Below are positions 17,433 to 25,621 of a stretch of DNA of 64,000 nt, piece by piece. Positions within the stretch are counted from its first letter, which is position 1. Each line of letters opens with the position of its first letter. The DNA comes from Verrucomicrobiota bacterium (GTDB lineage: Bacteria > Verrucomicrobiota > Verrucomicrobiia > Opitutales > Opitutaceae). The stretch covers positions 1-64,000 of the forward strand of contig JAEWNN010000189.1 in assembly GCA_023457035.1 (NCBI GenBank), written 5' to 3'. A program made the translations under genes and the position numbers. The notes under the pieces were generated by a model that had not been told where the DNA came from, did no database searches, and saw only the letters and a list, made by a program, of their open reading frames with translations.

Positions 17433-18281
17433 TTACTGGAGGAGCCGCAGCACACCCTGCGAGGCCTGCGACGCGAGCGACAGTGAGTTGACACCCAGAG
17501 ATTGCTGCGTGTTGAGGGCCAGGAGGTTGGCCGCTTCCTCGTTGAGGTCGGCATTGGTGAGCTCGGCCGCGCCAGTGGTCAGCGTATTCACCATGTTCTT
17601 GGTGAAGTCCTGGCGCGTGGTCAGAATCGCGAGGTTGGACGAGAGCTTCTTGGACTCCGCCCGGAGGTTGCCCTGCGAATCCTCGAGGTCCTTGATCGCA
17701 TCGTCGATCGCATCGTTGTCGGACTTCCAGTCGGCAACGGTCTGGCTGCCAACCGTGACGAAGCTGCCACCAGTGTCGGCATCGAAGCCTTCGAGCTCGA
17801 TGTTCGAGCTGCCGGCCTTCTCCGCGAACTCGACGGTGAGGTTGTCGCCCTGGATCAGATTCACGCCATCATAGCCGGAATCCTTTGCGAGGGAGTCGAC
17901 CTGCTCGAGGAGGTCGTTGAACTGCACGGCGAGGGCCGAGCGATCCTTCTGCGCCTGGGTATCGGTCGTGTCGGTGGAGAGGGCGCGGGCGTCCTTGGCA
18001 ATACCTTGGGCCTGCTTGAGCAGGGTGGTCATGCCGCTGATGCCTTTGTCCGCCGCCTTCACGGTGTTGATGCCCTTCGAGATGCCGTCCAAACGAGCCG
18101 AGAGGTCGTCGGACCGGTTGGTCAACGCCTGCGCGGTGAAGAAGTTCGTCGGGTTGTCGATGGCGCTGTTGACCTTCTTGCCGGTACCCAAACGCTCCTG
18201 GGTGCGGCTCAGCAAAGACGAAGTCTGTTGCAGGGACAGCAGGTTGGAGCGAATGCCAGCGGTGAGTGAGATGTCTGCCAT
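17433..18281 (-). CDS. fliC: flagellin, short alphaproteobacterial-like type
   Basis: 282 aa, short for a flagellin (commonly 270-500). The N-terminal D0/D1 region (residues 5-110: RSNLLSLQQTSSLLSRTQER, GKKVNSAIDNPTNFFTAQAL) and C-terminal D1/D0 region (about 200-282: ANLLALNTQQSLGVNSLSLA) are intact, with only a small variable middle. The LQQTSSLL...GKKVNSA.DNP wording is that of Caulobacter-like flagellins. Ser/Thr-rich surface loops would be the targets of the nearby Maf and OGT-type enzymes. Ribosome-binding site AAAGGAT. Monocistronic, with its own promoter and terminator. Confidence 0.95.
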   Translation of the reverse strand: MADISLTAGIRSNLLSLQQTSSLLSRTQERLGTGKKVNSAIDNPTNFFTAQALTNRSDDLSARLDGISKGINTVKAADKGISGMTTLLKQAQGIAKDARALSTDTTDTQAQKDRSALAVQFNDLLEQVDSLAKDSGYDGVNLIQGDNLTVEFAEKAGSSNIELEGFDADTGGSFVTVGSQTVADWKSDNDAIDDAIKDLEDSQGNLRAESKKLSSNLAILTTRQDFTKNMVNTLTTGAAELTNADLNEEAANLLALNTQQSLGVNSLSLASQASQGVLRLLQ

Positions 18282-18347
18282 GGGAGTATCCTTTCTGGAT
18301 TGTTTTGGTGTTTGTTAACGCCCGGAATTTCTTGCCGGACGCTGGGA

Positions 18348-18374
18348 TTATCGGGCGGGCCCCGGACGACTTTA
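18348..18374 (-). promoter_or_regulatory. sigma-28 (FliA-type) promoter of flagellin
   Basis: Minus strand TAAAGTCG (18367-18374), exactly 11 bases, CCCGATAA (18348-18355), against consensus TAAAGTTT-N11-GCCGATAA: 6/8 and 7/8 matches. It lies about 66 nt above the flagellin ATG and leaves a leader long enough for FlbT binding. Confidence 0.8.
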
Positions 18375-18489
18375 GCGCAACTTTGCCCGAGGCGATGTGC
18401 GTGAGGGTGTGGCTAGGTAAAACGCCCTAGATTCGGGTGCCGATGGGCGGCGGCAGGAGCACGGCGAACGCGACTCGCGGGGCCCTTGC

Positions 18490-19653
18490 TCACGGGAGCA
18501 GGGCCAGCATCTGCTGAAGACGGTGCTGGAACAGATGCCGCTCGTGGAGGAGCGCATGGCCATTGCGCGCGAGCCGAGCCCGATGCGCGGGGTCGCGGTG
18601 CAGGCGGTCGGCTTTCTCCTGGAGTTCATCCGGCGTCTCGAAGACTTCCAGATCGCGGCCGGGTTCGAAAAGCTCGAGGAGCGCGGGATTCGAGTCGGCC
18701 AGAAGGCAGCCGCCGGCGGCGAGGACGTTGAAGACGCGGTCGCTCAGGCCCTCGCGAGCGTAGATGCGCTGGATGTTCAGGTTGGCGGCGGCGCGGGCGA
18801 AGACATCACCGGAGGCCGAATACTGGTCGAGGGGGCCGTGGTAGTGCAGCCCGGGGCGGGGCTCTGCCGGACCTTCGGGGCCCCAGAGGTCGACCTCGGG
18901 GAGGGCCGAGAGCCAGAACGTGCGTTGGCGGTAGGCGGCTTCCTTGGCGAGGATGTTGGCGAGGGTGGCCGGGGAGAGACGGAACCGCGCCATGGCCTCG
19001 CCGACCCCGGCGGGCTGAGGGCCGTCCAGCAACTTCGGTATCCGGTATTCGGGTGGGGCGTAGGCGCGATCCTGGTCCTCGAGGACCGCGGACAGGCGAC
19101 GGGACAGCGTATCGAACTGCCGTTGCGCTTCGGCGCGGCCGGCGAGGCTGCGGTGGGCATGGTCGAGCAGGTGGCGGTAGTCGTTGGTCTGCTCACGCAC
19201 GAGCGAACCGACGAAGGCGATGCCGTGCTCCGGGGGGGACGGGAGGTCCGGCATGCCGGTGGGACCGGCTGCGCGGCGGGCAATGTTGGGGCAGAAAGGC
19301 AGGTAGTGGACATGCCGGAAACCGAACCCGCGAAACGTGGCGATGTCGTCGCGATAGGTGGTGAAGACCACATCGCGTTCGCCCGCCGGGGCACCGTCCC
19401 AGAGCGAGAGGTTCAGGATCTTGTCGAGTTCGTAGTAGATGATCGGAACGCGCCCGCCCGCGGCCTTGGCCAGGGCAGGGGAGGCGCCGACGCAAAACAC
19501 CCGGTCGGGGGCGAAGCGCAGCAGGTGGGCAGGGATGAGTGGCCCTTCGGTGGGGGGCAACCATTCCACCGTGTGACCGGCGGCGCGGATATCCTCCGCG
19601 AAATCGGCGATGAAGCGGTAGGTGGCGTAGCGCTGGAAGACGAGGATCCGCAT
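18490..19653 (-). CDS. CgeB-like glycosyltransferase
   Basis: 387 aa. It begins MRILVFQRYATYRFIADFAE, with a Rossmann-like N-terminal half including VPIIYYELDKILNLSLWDGA and VVFTTYRDDIATFRGFGF. The C-terminal half has the glycosyl-transferase-1-type pattern LNIQRIYAREGLSDRVFNVLAAGGCLLADSNPALLELFEPG, where E plus the 'VFNVLAAGG' turn binds the nucleotide sugar. This is the DUF3880/Glyco_trans_1_2 (CgeB) group. Divergent from pseB and next to flagellin, so probably part of flagellin or surface glycan decoration. Confidence 0.82.
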   Translation of the reverse strand: MRILVFQRYATYRFIADFAEDIRAAGHTVEWLPPTEGPLIPAHLLRFAPDRVFCVGASPALAKAAGGRVPIIYYELDKILNLSLWDGAPAGERDVVFTTYRDDIATFRGFGFRHVHYLPFCPNIARRAAGPTGMPDLPSPPEHGIAFVGSLVREQTNDYRHLLDHAHRSLAGRAEAQRQFDTLSRRLSAVLEDQDRAYAPPEYRIPKLLDGPQPAGVGEAMARFRLSPATLANILAKEAAYRQRTFWLSALPEVDLWGPEGPAEPRPGLHYHGPLDQYSASGDVFARAAANLNIQRIYAREGLSDRVFNVLAAGGCLLADSNPALLELFEPGRDLEVFETPDELQEKADRLHRDPAHRARLARNGHALLHERHLFQHRLQQMLALLP

Positions 19654-19725
19654 GGTTCTCCCGCGTCCCAGCAGGTGCCGTACCGGGGCGGACTTCCGGT
19701 CGCGCCCCCTCGGCCGGACTACGCT

Positions 19726-19741
19726 CGGCATGCTTCTTGCG
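19726..19741 (+). promoter_or_regulatory. candidate sigma-54 promoter upstream of pseB
   Basis: CGGCAT, five bases, TTGC gives GG-N10-GC, the invariant spacing of sigma-54 -24/-12 elements (consensus TGGCAC-N5-TTGCW). It is about 90 nt above the pseB ATG. Two positions deviate and no enhancer was identified, so this is tentative. Confidence 0.35.
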
Positions 19742-19831
19742 ATTTCGTCGCGCAACCCTCAACAACTGGCGCCTCCCGGCAGACTTTTCCCCTCCTCCGG
19801 GCAAAGTCCGCCGGTCCCGCCCTCCCGTCCC

Positions 19832-20821
19832 ATGTTCGACAACGCTACCCTCTTCGTCACCGGCGGCACCGGTTCCTTCGGCCGGAAGTTCGTCCGGCAC
19901 ATCCTCGCGCACTACCGGCCGCGCAAGGTGATCCTCTACTCCCGCGACGAACAGAAGCACTACGACATGCAGCAGGAGTTCGATCACCCGGCCATGCGCT
20001 ACTTCATCGGCGACGTGCGCGACCTGTCGCGCCTGACGCTGGGCATGCGCGAGGTTGACTACGTCGTCCACGCCGCCGCGATGAAGCATGTGCCGATCGC
20101 CGAATACAACCCGATGGAGTGCGTGAAGACGAACATCGATGGCGCCAACAACGTGATCCGTGCTGCGCTGGACTGCGGAGTGAAGAAGGTGATCGCGCTT
20201 TCGACCGACAAGGCCGCGAATCCGATCAATCTCTACGGCGCCACCAAGCTCGTCTCCGACAAGCTTTTCACCTCCGCCAACAATCTCGCCGGCGACCGGC
20301 CGACGCGTTTCGCCGTGGTGCGCTACGGCAACGTCGTCGGCTCGCGCGGCTCGGTGGTGCCCTTCTTCCAGAAGCTGCTCCGGGAGGGCGCCGCGGAGAT
20401 TCCGATCACCGATCCGCGCATGACGCGCTTCTGGATCACGCTCGACCAAGGAGTGGATTTTGTCGTTAAAAGCTTCGCACGGATGTTCGGCGGCGAGACC
20501 TTCGTGCCGAAGATTCCCTCGATGCGCATGACGGACCTGGCGGCCGCGCTGGCACCGGGGCTCCCGCAGAAGATCGTGGGCATCCGGCCGGGCGAGAAGC
20601 TGCACGAGGTGATGTGCCCGAGCGAGTCCGCGCACCTCACGCTCGAGTTCTCGGACCACTACGTGATGAAGCCGTCGATCCTCTTCACCCAGGCGCCCGA
20701 CTACCAGCGCAACAAGCGCGGCGAGCGCGGCCAGCCCGTGCCCGATGGGTTCGAATACAGCTCGGACAAGAACACGCAGTGGCTTGACGCGCATCAGCTG
20801 CAGGAGCTGCTGAAGAGCTGA
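19832..20821 (+). CDS. pseB: UDP-GlcNAc 4,6-dehydratase (5-inverting)
   Basis: 329 aa, the usual length. NAD(P)-binding GGTGSFG at 11-17; VHAAAMKHVPIAEYNP at 79-94; catalytic T125-D126-K127 and Y135 in STDKAANPINLYG, as in FlaA1/PseB of Helicobacter. It converts UDP-GlcNAc to UDP-2-acetamido-2,6-dideoxy-L-arabino-hexos-4-ulose, the first pseudaminic acid step. ATG at 19832 gives the standard N-terminus MFDNATLFVTGGTG; an in-frame extension is not PseB-like. A pseC-like gene follows after 109 nt. Confidence 0.93.
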   Translation: MFDNATLFVTGGTGSFGRKFVRHILAHYRPRKVILYSRDEQKHYDMQQEFDHPAMRYFIGDVRDLSRLTLGMREVDYVVHAAAMKHVPIAEYNPMECVKTNIDGANNVIRAALDCGVKKVIALSTDKAANPINLYGATKLVSDKLFTSANNLAGDRPTRFAVVRYGNVVGSRGSVVPFFQKLLREGAAEIPITDPRMTRFWITLDQGVDFVVKSFARMFGGETFVPKIPSMRMTDLAAALAPGLPQKIVGIRPGEKLHEVMCPSESAHLTLEFSDHYVMKPSILFTQAPDYQRNKRGERGQPVPDGFEYSSDKNTQWLDAHQLQELLKS

Positions 20822-20856
20822 AAAGCCTCGCGGGCAGGGCCGCCTGCGCCACCTTG

Positions 20857-20878
20857 GGGCAGGGCACGGAGCCTGCCC
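20857..20878. repeat. intergenic palindromic element
   Basis: GGGCAGG (20857-20863) and CCTGCCC (20872-20878) form a hairpin, preceded by a second GC-rich copy at about 20832-20846. One of several hairpin elements in gaps of the pse region. It may slow transcription between pseB and pseC but has no T run. Confidence 0.45.
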
Positions 20879-20930
20879 TCCCCGCCCCCGAACGTCAGAA
20901 GGTACGCAACCCGCCCTCCACAATTCCGAG

Positions 20931-22103
20931 ATGCTTCCCTACGCCCGACAGAACGTCAGCGAGGAGGATATCGCCGCCGTCGCGGCGGTCCTGCGCTCCG
21001 ACTATCTCACGCAGGGACCGGCGATCCCTCGGTTCGAAGCCCGGGTCGCGGAGCTTTGCGGAGCGAAGCACGCGGTGGCGGTGAGCAGCGCCACCGCCGG
21101 GCTGCATCTGGCCTGCCTCGCGCTGGGGCTCGGTCCGGGCCGCACACTCTGGACCTCGCCCAACACCTTTGTCGCTTCGGCGAACTGCGCCCGGTACTGC
21201 GGGGCCGAGGCCGATTTCGTCGATGTCGAACCGGACTCGGGCAACCTGTCCGTGGCCGCGCTCGCGGCGAAGCTCAAGCAGGCGGCCATCGCGGAACGAC
21301 TTCCGGCGGTGCTGATTCCGGTGCACTTTGCGGGACTCCCGTGCGACCTGGCGGAGATCGCGGCGCTGGCGCGCGAGTATGGCGTGGCGGTGATCGAGGA
21401 TGCGGCGCATGCGTTGGGGGCGACCTACCGGAACGGACTGGTGGGCGATGGGCGCTTCAGCGACTGCACGGTGCTCAGTTTCCATGCCGTGAAGATTGCG
21501 ACCACCGGCGAGGGCGGGGTGGTGCTCACCAACCGCGACGATCTGGCCGCGCACCTGCGCCGCTTGCGCACGCACGGCATCACGCGTGAACCGGCGGAGC
21601 TTTCCGCGCAGCCCGAGGGCCCGTGGTGTTACGAGCAGGTGGAACTTGGTTTCCACTACCGGCTCACCGATATCCAGGCTGCCTTAGGTTGGTCGCAACT
21701 GACACGGCTGCCCGAGTTTCTTCATCGGCGGCGCGAACTGGCGGCGCGCTATGATCGCCTGCTGGCCGATCTTCCGCTTGCGTTGCCCGCCCGCCGGCCG
21801 GATCGCGACTCGAGTTGGCATCTGTACCCGATTCGGATCGAAGCGGCGCGGTGCCCCCGGACGCGCCGGCAGGTGTACGACGCGATGCGCGCCGCCGGCA
21901 TCGGCGTGAATGTTCACTACATCCCGGTGCACCTCCAGCCGTACTACCGGGAACGCGGATTCAACCCTGGTGATTTCCCTGCGGCCGAGGCGCGCTACGC
22001 GGAGACGCTCACGCTGCCGCTCTACTACGGGCTCACCGATGCGCAACAGGACGAGGTCGTCGCGGCGCTGCACGTGGCGCTGGCCCCGGAGGGCACGGCA
22101 TGA
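20931..22103 (+). CDS. pseC: PseC-type sugar aminotransferase
   Basis: 390 aa. DegT/DnrJ/EryC1 family, PLP-dependent. SSATAGLHLACLALGL (52-67), EDAAHALGATY (156-166) and the PLP lysine K188 in LSFHAVKIATTGEGG. The C-terminal part has VNVHYIPVHLQPYYRERGF, typical of PseC. It aminates the 4-keto sugar from PseB using glutamate, giving UDP-4-amino-4,6-dideoxy-N-acetyl-beta-L-altrosamine. Same strand as pseB and pseG. Confidence 0.93.
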   Translation: MLPYARQNVSEEDIAAVAAVLRSDYLTQGPAIPRFEARVAELCGAKHAVAVSSATAGLHLACLALGLGPGRTLWTSPNTFVASANCARYCGAEADFVDVEPDSGNLSVAALAAKLKQAAIAERLPAVLIPVHFAGLPCDLAEIAALAREYGVAVIEDAAHALGATYRNGLVGDGRFSDCTVLSFHAVKIATTGEGGVVLTNRDDLAAHLRRLRTHGITREPAELSAQPEGPWCYEQVELGFHYRLTDIQAALGWSQLTRLPEFLHRRRELAARYDRLLADLPLALPARRPDRDSSWHLYPIRIEAARCPRTRRQVYDAMRAAGIGVNVHYIPVHLQPYYRERGFNPGDFPAAEARYAETLTLPLYYGLTDAQQDEVVAALHVALAPEGTA

Positions 22104-22199
22104 GGAAGCCAATCGCGTGGCGGGCCGAACGACTGCGTCGTCCGGCTACCCCGGAAGACCGCAGCGTAGCTGGACGGCGAAGCCGTTCAGCATTCTCCC

Positions 22200-22247
22200 G
22201 TAGCGGAAGGCCTTGCCTTCCGGACGGCGCGCAAAGCGCGCCGCTAC
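22200..22247. repeat. double-hairpin repeat element
   Basis: GTAGCGG (22200-22206) and CCGCTAC (22241-22247) close a structure holding two perfect hairpins: GGAAGGC-CTT-GCCTTCC (22205-22221) and GGCGCGC-AAA-GCGCGCC (22226-22242). The cytidylyltransferase stop codon (TAG, minus strand) lies in its right arm. It separates the convergent pseC and pseF-like genes and could act as a bidirectional transcription barrier. Confidence 0.6.
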
Positions 22248-22801
22248 CATCCGTCCAGCGGCCCCTGCGTCTCGCGATAAACGGAGAGCAAGTCCTCGAT
22301 CGTGTGGACGTCGGTGGTGCCGGCGCGCGGGTCGTCGAACTTGTGGGCGTATTCGAGCACCTTCCACGGGTCGCCGTAGTCGGCGAGGCGCGCGGCGGTC
22401 TGGGCCCAGGCGGCGTAGGGCACGGAGAGCGCTTCGCCCTTCTCGAGGGCGAGCTCGATGGCCCGATCGATCACCTCCGGTGCACAGCTCGGGAGGTTGA
22501 TGTTGAAGTTCACATGCACGTCGCACGGGAAGTGCGCGATGATGTGCTGGAAGACGGGCACCGAGGGCACGTTGTCGGCGGCGAGCTCGGCGGGGCGGCG
22601 CAGCACGGTGGCGCCGTAGTCGCGGGCGACGCGGGCGATGAGCTCGCTCTCGGTGGAGACGACGATCTCGTCGACGAGCTTGGCGCGGCGCAGGATCTCG
22701 ATGCCGAGGCCGACGAGCGGTTTGCCCGCGAACGGCAGCAGGTTCTTGTACGGCAGCCGCTTGCTGCCCAGGCGTGCGATGATCGAGCCGACGACGTGCA
22801 T
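22244..22801 (-). CDS. pseF: CMP-nonulosonate cytidylyltransferase-like protein
   Basis: 185 aa. It begins MHVVGSIIARLGSKRLPYKN, the CMP-sugar synthetase signature (IxARxGSKRxPxKN), followed by DEIVVSTESELIARVARDYG and HVNFNINLPSCAPEVIDRAI. It would activate pseudaminic acid with CTP for transfer by Maf-type enzymes. Two oddities: it is about 40 residues shorter than usual PseF/NeuA proteins, and it is the only gene of the pse set on the minus strand, framed by palindromic elements on both sides. The NPC-type PseF assignment rests on context; KdsB/NeuA specificity is possible. Confidence 0.75.
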   Translation of the reverse strand: MHVVGSIIARLGSKRLPYKNLLPFAGKPLVGLGIEILRRAKLVDEIVVSTESELIARVARDYGATVLRRPAELAADNVPSVPVFQHIIAHFPCDVHVNFNINLPSCAPEVIDRAIELALEKGEALSVPYAAWAQTAARLADYGDPWKVLEYAHKFDDPRAGTTDVHTIEDLLSVYRETQGPLDGW

Positions 22802-22861
22802 GCCGGGAGTGTGGAGCGATCCAGATCGCCGCGGCAACAACGCGCTGCGAGGGCGTGGCAC

Positions 22862-22956
22862 GGGTCTCCAGACCCATGGCTGGAGTTTGTCGTCCGCGCA
22901 CCGGTGCCGCCGAACTCATGTGATTTCGGAACACGGACACGGGTCGGGAGACCCGT
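22862..22956. repeat. paired palindromes upstream of pseG and pseF
   Basis: GGGTC-TCCA-GACCC (22862-22875) and ACGGGTC-GGGA-GACCCGT (22939-22956). Two related hairpins in the 176-bp gap between the divergent pseF-like and pseG genes. They look like dispersed intergenic repeats, not an operator. Confidence 0.5.
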
Positions 22957-22977
22957 CCCACACGGAGGGCGGCGGCC

Positions 22978-24006
22978 ATGACTCCGCTGCTCATCCGCTG
23001 TGAAGCCACCCCCGCGCTCGGCACCGGCCACGCGATGCGTTGTCTCGCGCTCGCCGAGGAATGGATGCGACACGGTGGGCGCGCCGTCTTCGCGATGGTC
23101 GAGCCCGAGACGGCGATCGTCGAGCGTCTGCGTGCTGCTGGAGCGGGGGTGGAAATAGTGCGAACTGCGGCCGGATCCTCCGACGATGCAGCCGAGACCG
23201 CCGCACTTGCGCACCGGCTCGGCGCGCGGTGGACCGCGGTCGACGGGCCCGCCTTTGGTGCGGAATGGGATGCCGCGTGGCCGGGCGATGCGGCACTGCT
23301 GCGCATCGACGACAACGGGTTGGCGCGAGCATTCCGGGCCGATCTGCTCCTGAACCAGAATCTTGGCGGCACGGCGGCGGACTATCCGCAGACGCCCGCG
23401 GGGTGCCGCCACCTGCTCGGTCCCCGCTTCGCGTTGTTGCGTCCGGAGTTCTTGGCGGTGGCCGACAGCGAAGTCGTCCGTGGTTCGCGGATGGTCGTCA
23501 CGCTGGGCGGATCCGATCCGGCCTGCGCCACCGAGCGCGTGTTCGCGGCGTTGCTCGAACCGGCGGCGGCGACGTTGGAGGCCGACTTCATCATCGGCGC
23601 CGGCAACCCGCGGCGGGCGACGCTACGGGCGGCAATCGACGCCCACGCACCGCGGCTGCAAGCGTTGGTGGCGCCGGCCGATCTGCCGCGCCGTTTCGCG
23701 ACGGCGCCGTTGGCGGTGACGGCTGGAGGCACGACCATCTACGAGTTGGCGCTGTTGCATACGCCGATGCTGCTGTTGTGCACTGCCGACAATCAGCGGC
23801 GCACGTGTGCGAACTTCGCGGCGGCCGGTGCGGCGCAGTATCTGGGCTGGCATGCCGACGTGGCGCCTGCCGAGGTGGCGCGGATGCTCGTGGCGATGCT
23901 CGCCGATGCCCCGAGATTGGCCGCGCTCACGGCGTCGGCGGGATGCTTGGTGGACGGGCTTGGAGCCAACCGAGTGGTCGAGGCGATGAGCGGAGGTGGT
24001 GTATGA
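22978..24006 (+). CDS. pseG: UDP-2,4-diacetamido-2,4,6-trideoxy-altropyranose hydrolase
   Basis: 342 aa. GT-B fold enzyme of the MurG-like clan. The N-terminal motif LIRCEATPALGTGHAMRCLALA matches PseG, in which the conserved His (H18 here; H17 in Campylobacter) is the proposed base. GGSDPACATERVF and the C-terminal VTAGGTTIYELALLHTPMLL bind the UDP sugar. It removes UDP to release the free sugar for PseI. Its stop overlaps the next ATG (ATGA). Confidence 0.88.
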   Translation: MTPLLIRCEATPALGTGHAMRCLALAEEWMRHGGRAVFAMVEPETAIVERLRAAGAGVEIVRTAAGSSDDAAETAALAHRLGARWTAVDGPAFGAEWDAAWPGDAALLRIDDNGLARAFRADLLLNQNLGGTAADYPQTPAGCRHLLGPRFALLRPEFLAVADSEVVRGSRMVVTLGGSDPACATERVFAALLEPAAATLEADFIIGAGNPRRATLRAAIDAHAPRLQALVAPADLPRRFATAPLAVTAGGTTIYELALLHTPMLLLCTADNQRRTCANFAAAGAAQYLGWHADVAPAEVARMLVAMLADAPRLAALTASAGCLVDGLGANRVVEAMSGGGV

Positions 24007-24956
24007 ACGTCGCCATTCTCAGCGCCTCGCGGAAAGTGTGGCTTGTGCAGGCGTTCCAGCGCGCACTCGCCGCGATCGGCGGCGGTCGCGTGTGGGCGCT
24101 AGACTGCGACCGGCATGCGGCCGCGCTCCAGGCGGCGGATGCCGCCGCTCTTTCGCCCCGCAGCGACGCTCCCGAGTTTCTCGACTGGCTGCTCCTGTGG
24201 TGCCGACGCGAGCGTATTTCCCTCGTGGTGCCCACGCGGGACGCAGAACTGCCGGTGTTGGCGGCCGCGGCTGAGCGGTTTCTTCGTGCGGGGGTGCGCG
24301 TGGTCGTGAGCCCGCCGGAGGCGGTGAACGAGTGTCGGGACAAGCGGCGCTTCGCGGCCGCGTGCGCGGCACTCGGCTATGACACGCCGCGCGAGTATGC
24401 CGATCCGGCCTCGGCGCAGTTCCCGGCGTTCGTGAAGCCGCGGGTCGGTCAGGCGGGCCGCGGAACGGCGCGGATCGACTCGGCTGAGGCGTTGGCCCGG
24501 CGCGGCTTCGATCCGGCGACGGAGGTCTTGCAGGAGTTCGTGTCCGATCCGGAGTTCACGATCGATGTCTTCCTCGACTGGGACGGACGATTGATCTCGT
24601 CCGTGCCGCGGCGGCGCGTGCGGGTCGTCGACGGCGAGTCGGTGGTCGGCTGCACGGTGCGCGACGAAGTGTTGGCCGGGGCGGCGGGGCGGCTGGCGCA
24701 GCGGCTCGGCCTGCGGGCGCATGTGACCGTGCAGGCTTTCCGTGGACCGGACCGAATCCGTTTCATCGAGGTGAATCCGCGGTTTGGTGGCGGAGCGGCG
24801 CTGGGTTTCGCGGCGGGCTGCCCGACGCCGGAGTGGCTGGTGCGGCTTGCGCGCGGCGAGGGGATCGAGCCGCGTCTGGAGAACTATGAGGCGGGGCTGT
24901 GGATGTTCCGGCACACGACGGACCTTTTCCGGCGGGAAGGAGAGGTGAAGCTGTGA
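24003..24956 (+). CDS. ATP-grasp carboxylate-amine ligase-like protein
   Basis: 317 aa. An N-terminal Rossmann part (NVAILSASRKVWLVQAFQRA) and an ATP-grasp core (FVKPRVGQAGRGTARI; EFVSDPEFTIDVFLDWDGRL; RFIEVNPRFGGGAALGFAAG with the Mg-binding E and N) as in CarB-like ATP-grasp proteins. ATP-grasp enzymes couple a carboxylate to an amine or thiol through an acyl phosphate. Between pseG and a HAD gene with 4-nt overlaps on both sides, so it belongs to this operon, but it is not one of the six classical Pse enzymes. Confidence 0.85.
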   Translation: MNVAILSASRKVWLVQAFQRALAAIGGGRVWALDCDRHAAALQAADAAALSPRSDAPEFLDWLLLWCRRERISLVVPTRDAELPVLAAAAERFLRAGVRVVVSPPEAVNECRDKRRFAAACAALGYDTPREYADPASAQFPAFVKPRVGQAGRGTARIDSAEALARRGFDPATEVLQEFVSDPEFTIDVFLDWDGRLISSVPRRRVRVVDGESVVGCTVRDEVLAGAAGRLAQRLGLRAHVTVQAFRGPDRIRFIEVNPRFGGGAALGFAAGCPTPEWLVRLARGEGIEPRLENYEAGLWMFRHTTDLFRREGEVKL

Positions 24957-25621
24957 AAGCCGTGCTCTTCGACCTCGACCAGACGCTCTACCCCGAAGCC
25001 GACTTCGTGCGCGGCGGGTTCCGGGCGGTGGCGGCGCATCTCGCGTCGCGGTGCGGCGGAGCGGCCGGCGCGCTGGCGGAGGAGATGGAGTCGATCCTGC
25101 AGCGCGAAGGGCGTGGTCGAGTCTTCGACCTCTTGCTTGCCCACCACGGCTGGGCGGGGCAGATCGTGCCGGAGACGCTGTTGCACCTCTACCGAACGCA
25201 TGTGCCGACACTGCGGATGCACGCCGATGCGGCGGCGCTGCTCGACGAACTGCGCAGCCCCTTGGGGCTGGTGACGGACGGGCATCCGACGGCTCAGCAC
25301 AACAAGGTCTCGGCGCTCGGGCTGGCGTCCCGTTTTGCGGCGGTCGTCTGCACGGCCGACATCGGTGTGCAGGCCGCCAAGCCGGCGGCGACGGGGTTTC
25401 GCGTGTGCCTGGAGCGGCTTGGCGTGCCGGCGGCAGAGGCGGTCTATGTCGGCGACGATCCGGCGAAGGATTTCGCGGCACCGCGGGCGCTGGGCATGCG
25501 CACGGTGCGCGTGGTGCGACAGATCGAGAGCGGTTTCGGCTGGGTCAGCGCCGGGGATCCGACCGAGGCCGATCTGGTCGTTGCCGATTTGCGAGAAGCG
25601 AAGAGTTTCCTCACCCCATGA
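24953..25621 (+). CDS. HAD-superfamily hydrolase
   Basis: 222 aa from a GTG start overlapping the ATP-grasp stop. Motif I FDLDQTLYPEADF (5-17), motif II LVTDGHPTAQHN, motif III Lys in AAKPAATGF and motif IV YVGDDPAKDFAAP: all four HAD signatures are present, with a helical cap between I and II (subfamily IA). The first Asp is the nucleophile for phosphoester hydrolysis. It could dephosphorylate a sugar phosphate or the ATP-grasp product; substrate unknown. Confidence 0.88.
   Translation: MKAVLFDLDQTLYPEADFVRGGFRAVAAHLASRCGGAAGALAEEMESILQREGRGRVFDLLLAHHGWAGQIVPETLLHLYRTHVPTLRMHADAAALLDELRSPLGLVTDGHPTAQHNKVSALGLASRFAAVVCTADIGVQAAKPAATGFRVCLERLGVPAAEAVYVGDDPAKDFAAPRALGMRTVRVVRQIESGFGWVSAGDPTEADLVVADLREAKSFLTP

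Noticed and set aside
22146..23372. Long minus-strand frames overlapping the start of pseG as an extended cytidylyltransferase
   Set aside because: The family signature begins at the ATG at 22801 (MHVVGSIIARLGSKR); longer frames are a different phase or add unrelated Arg-rich sequence.
24099..25481. 460-aa open frame on the minus strand across the ATP-grasp and HAD genes
   Set aside because: Arg/Pro-rich product without motifs, fully antisense to two coding sequences with complete family signatures; a typical high-GC shadow.
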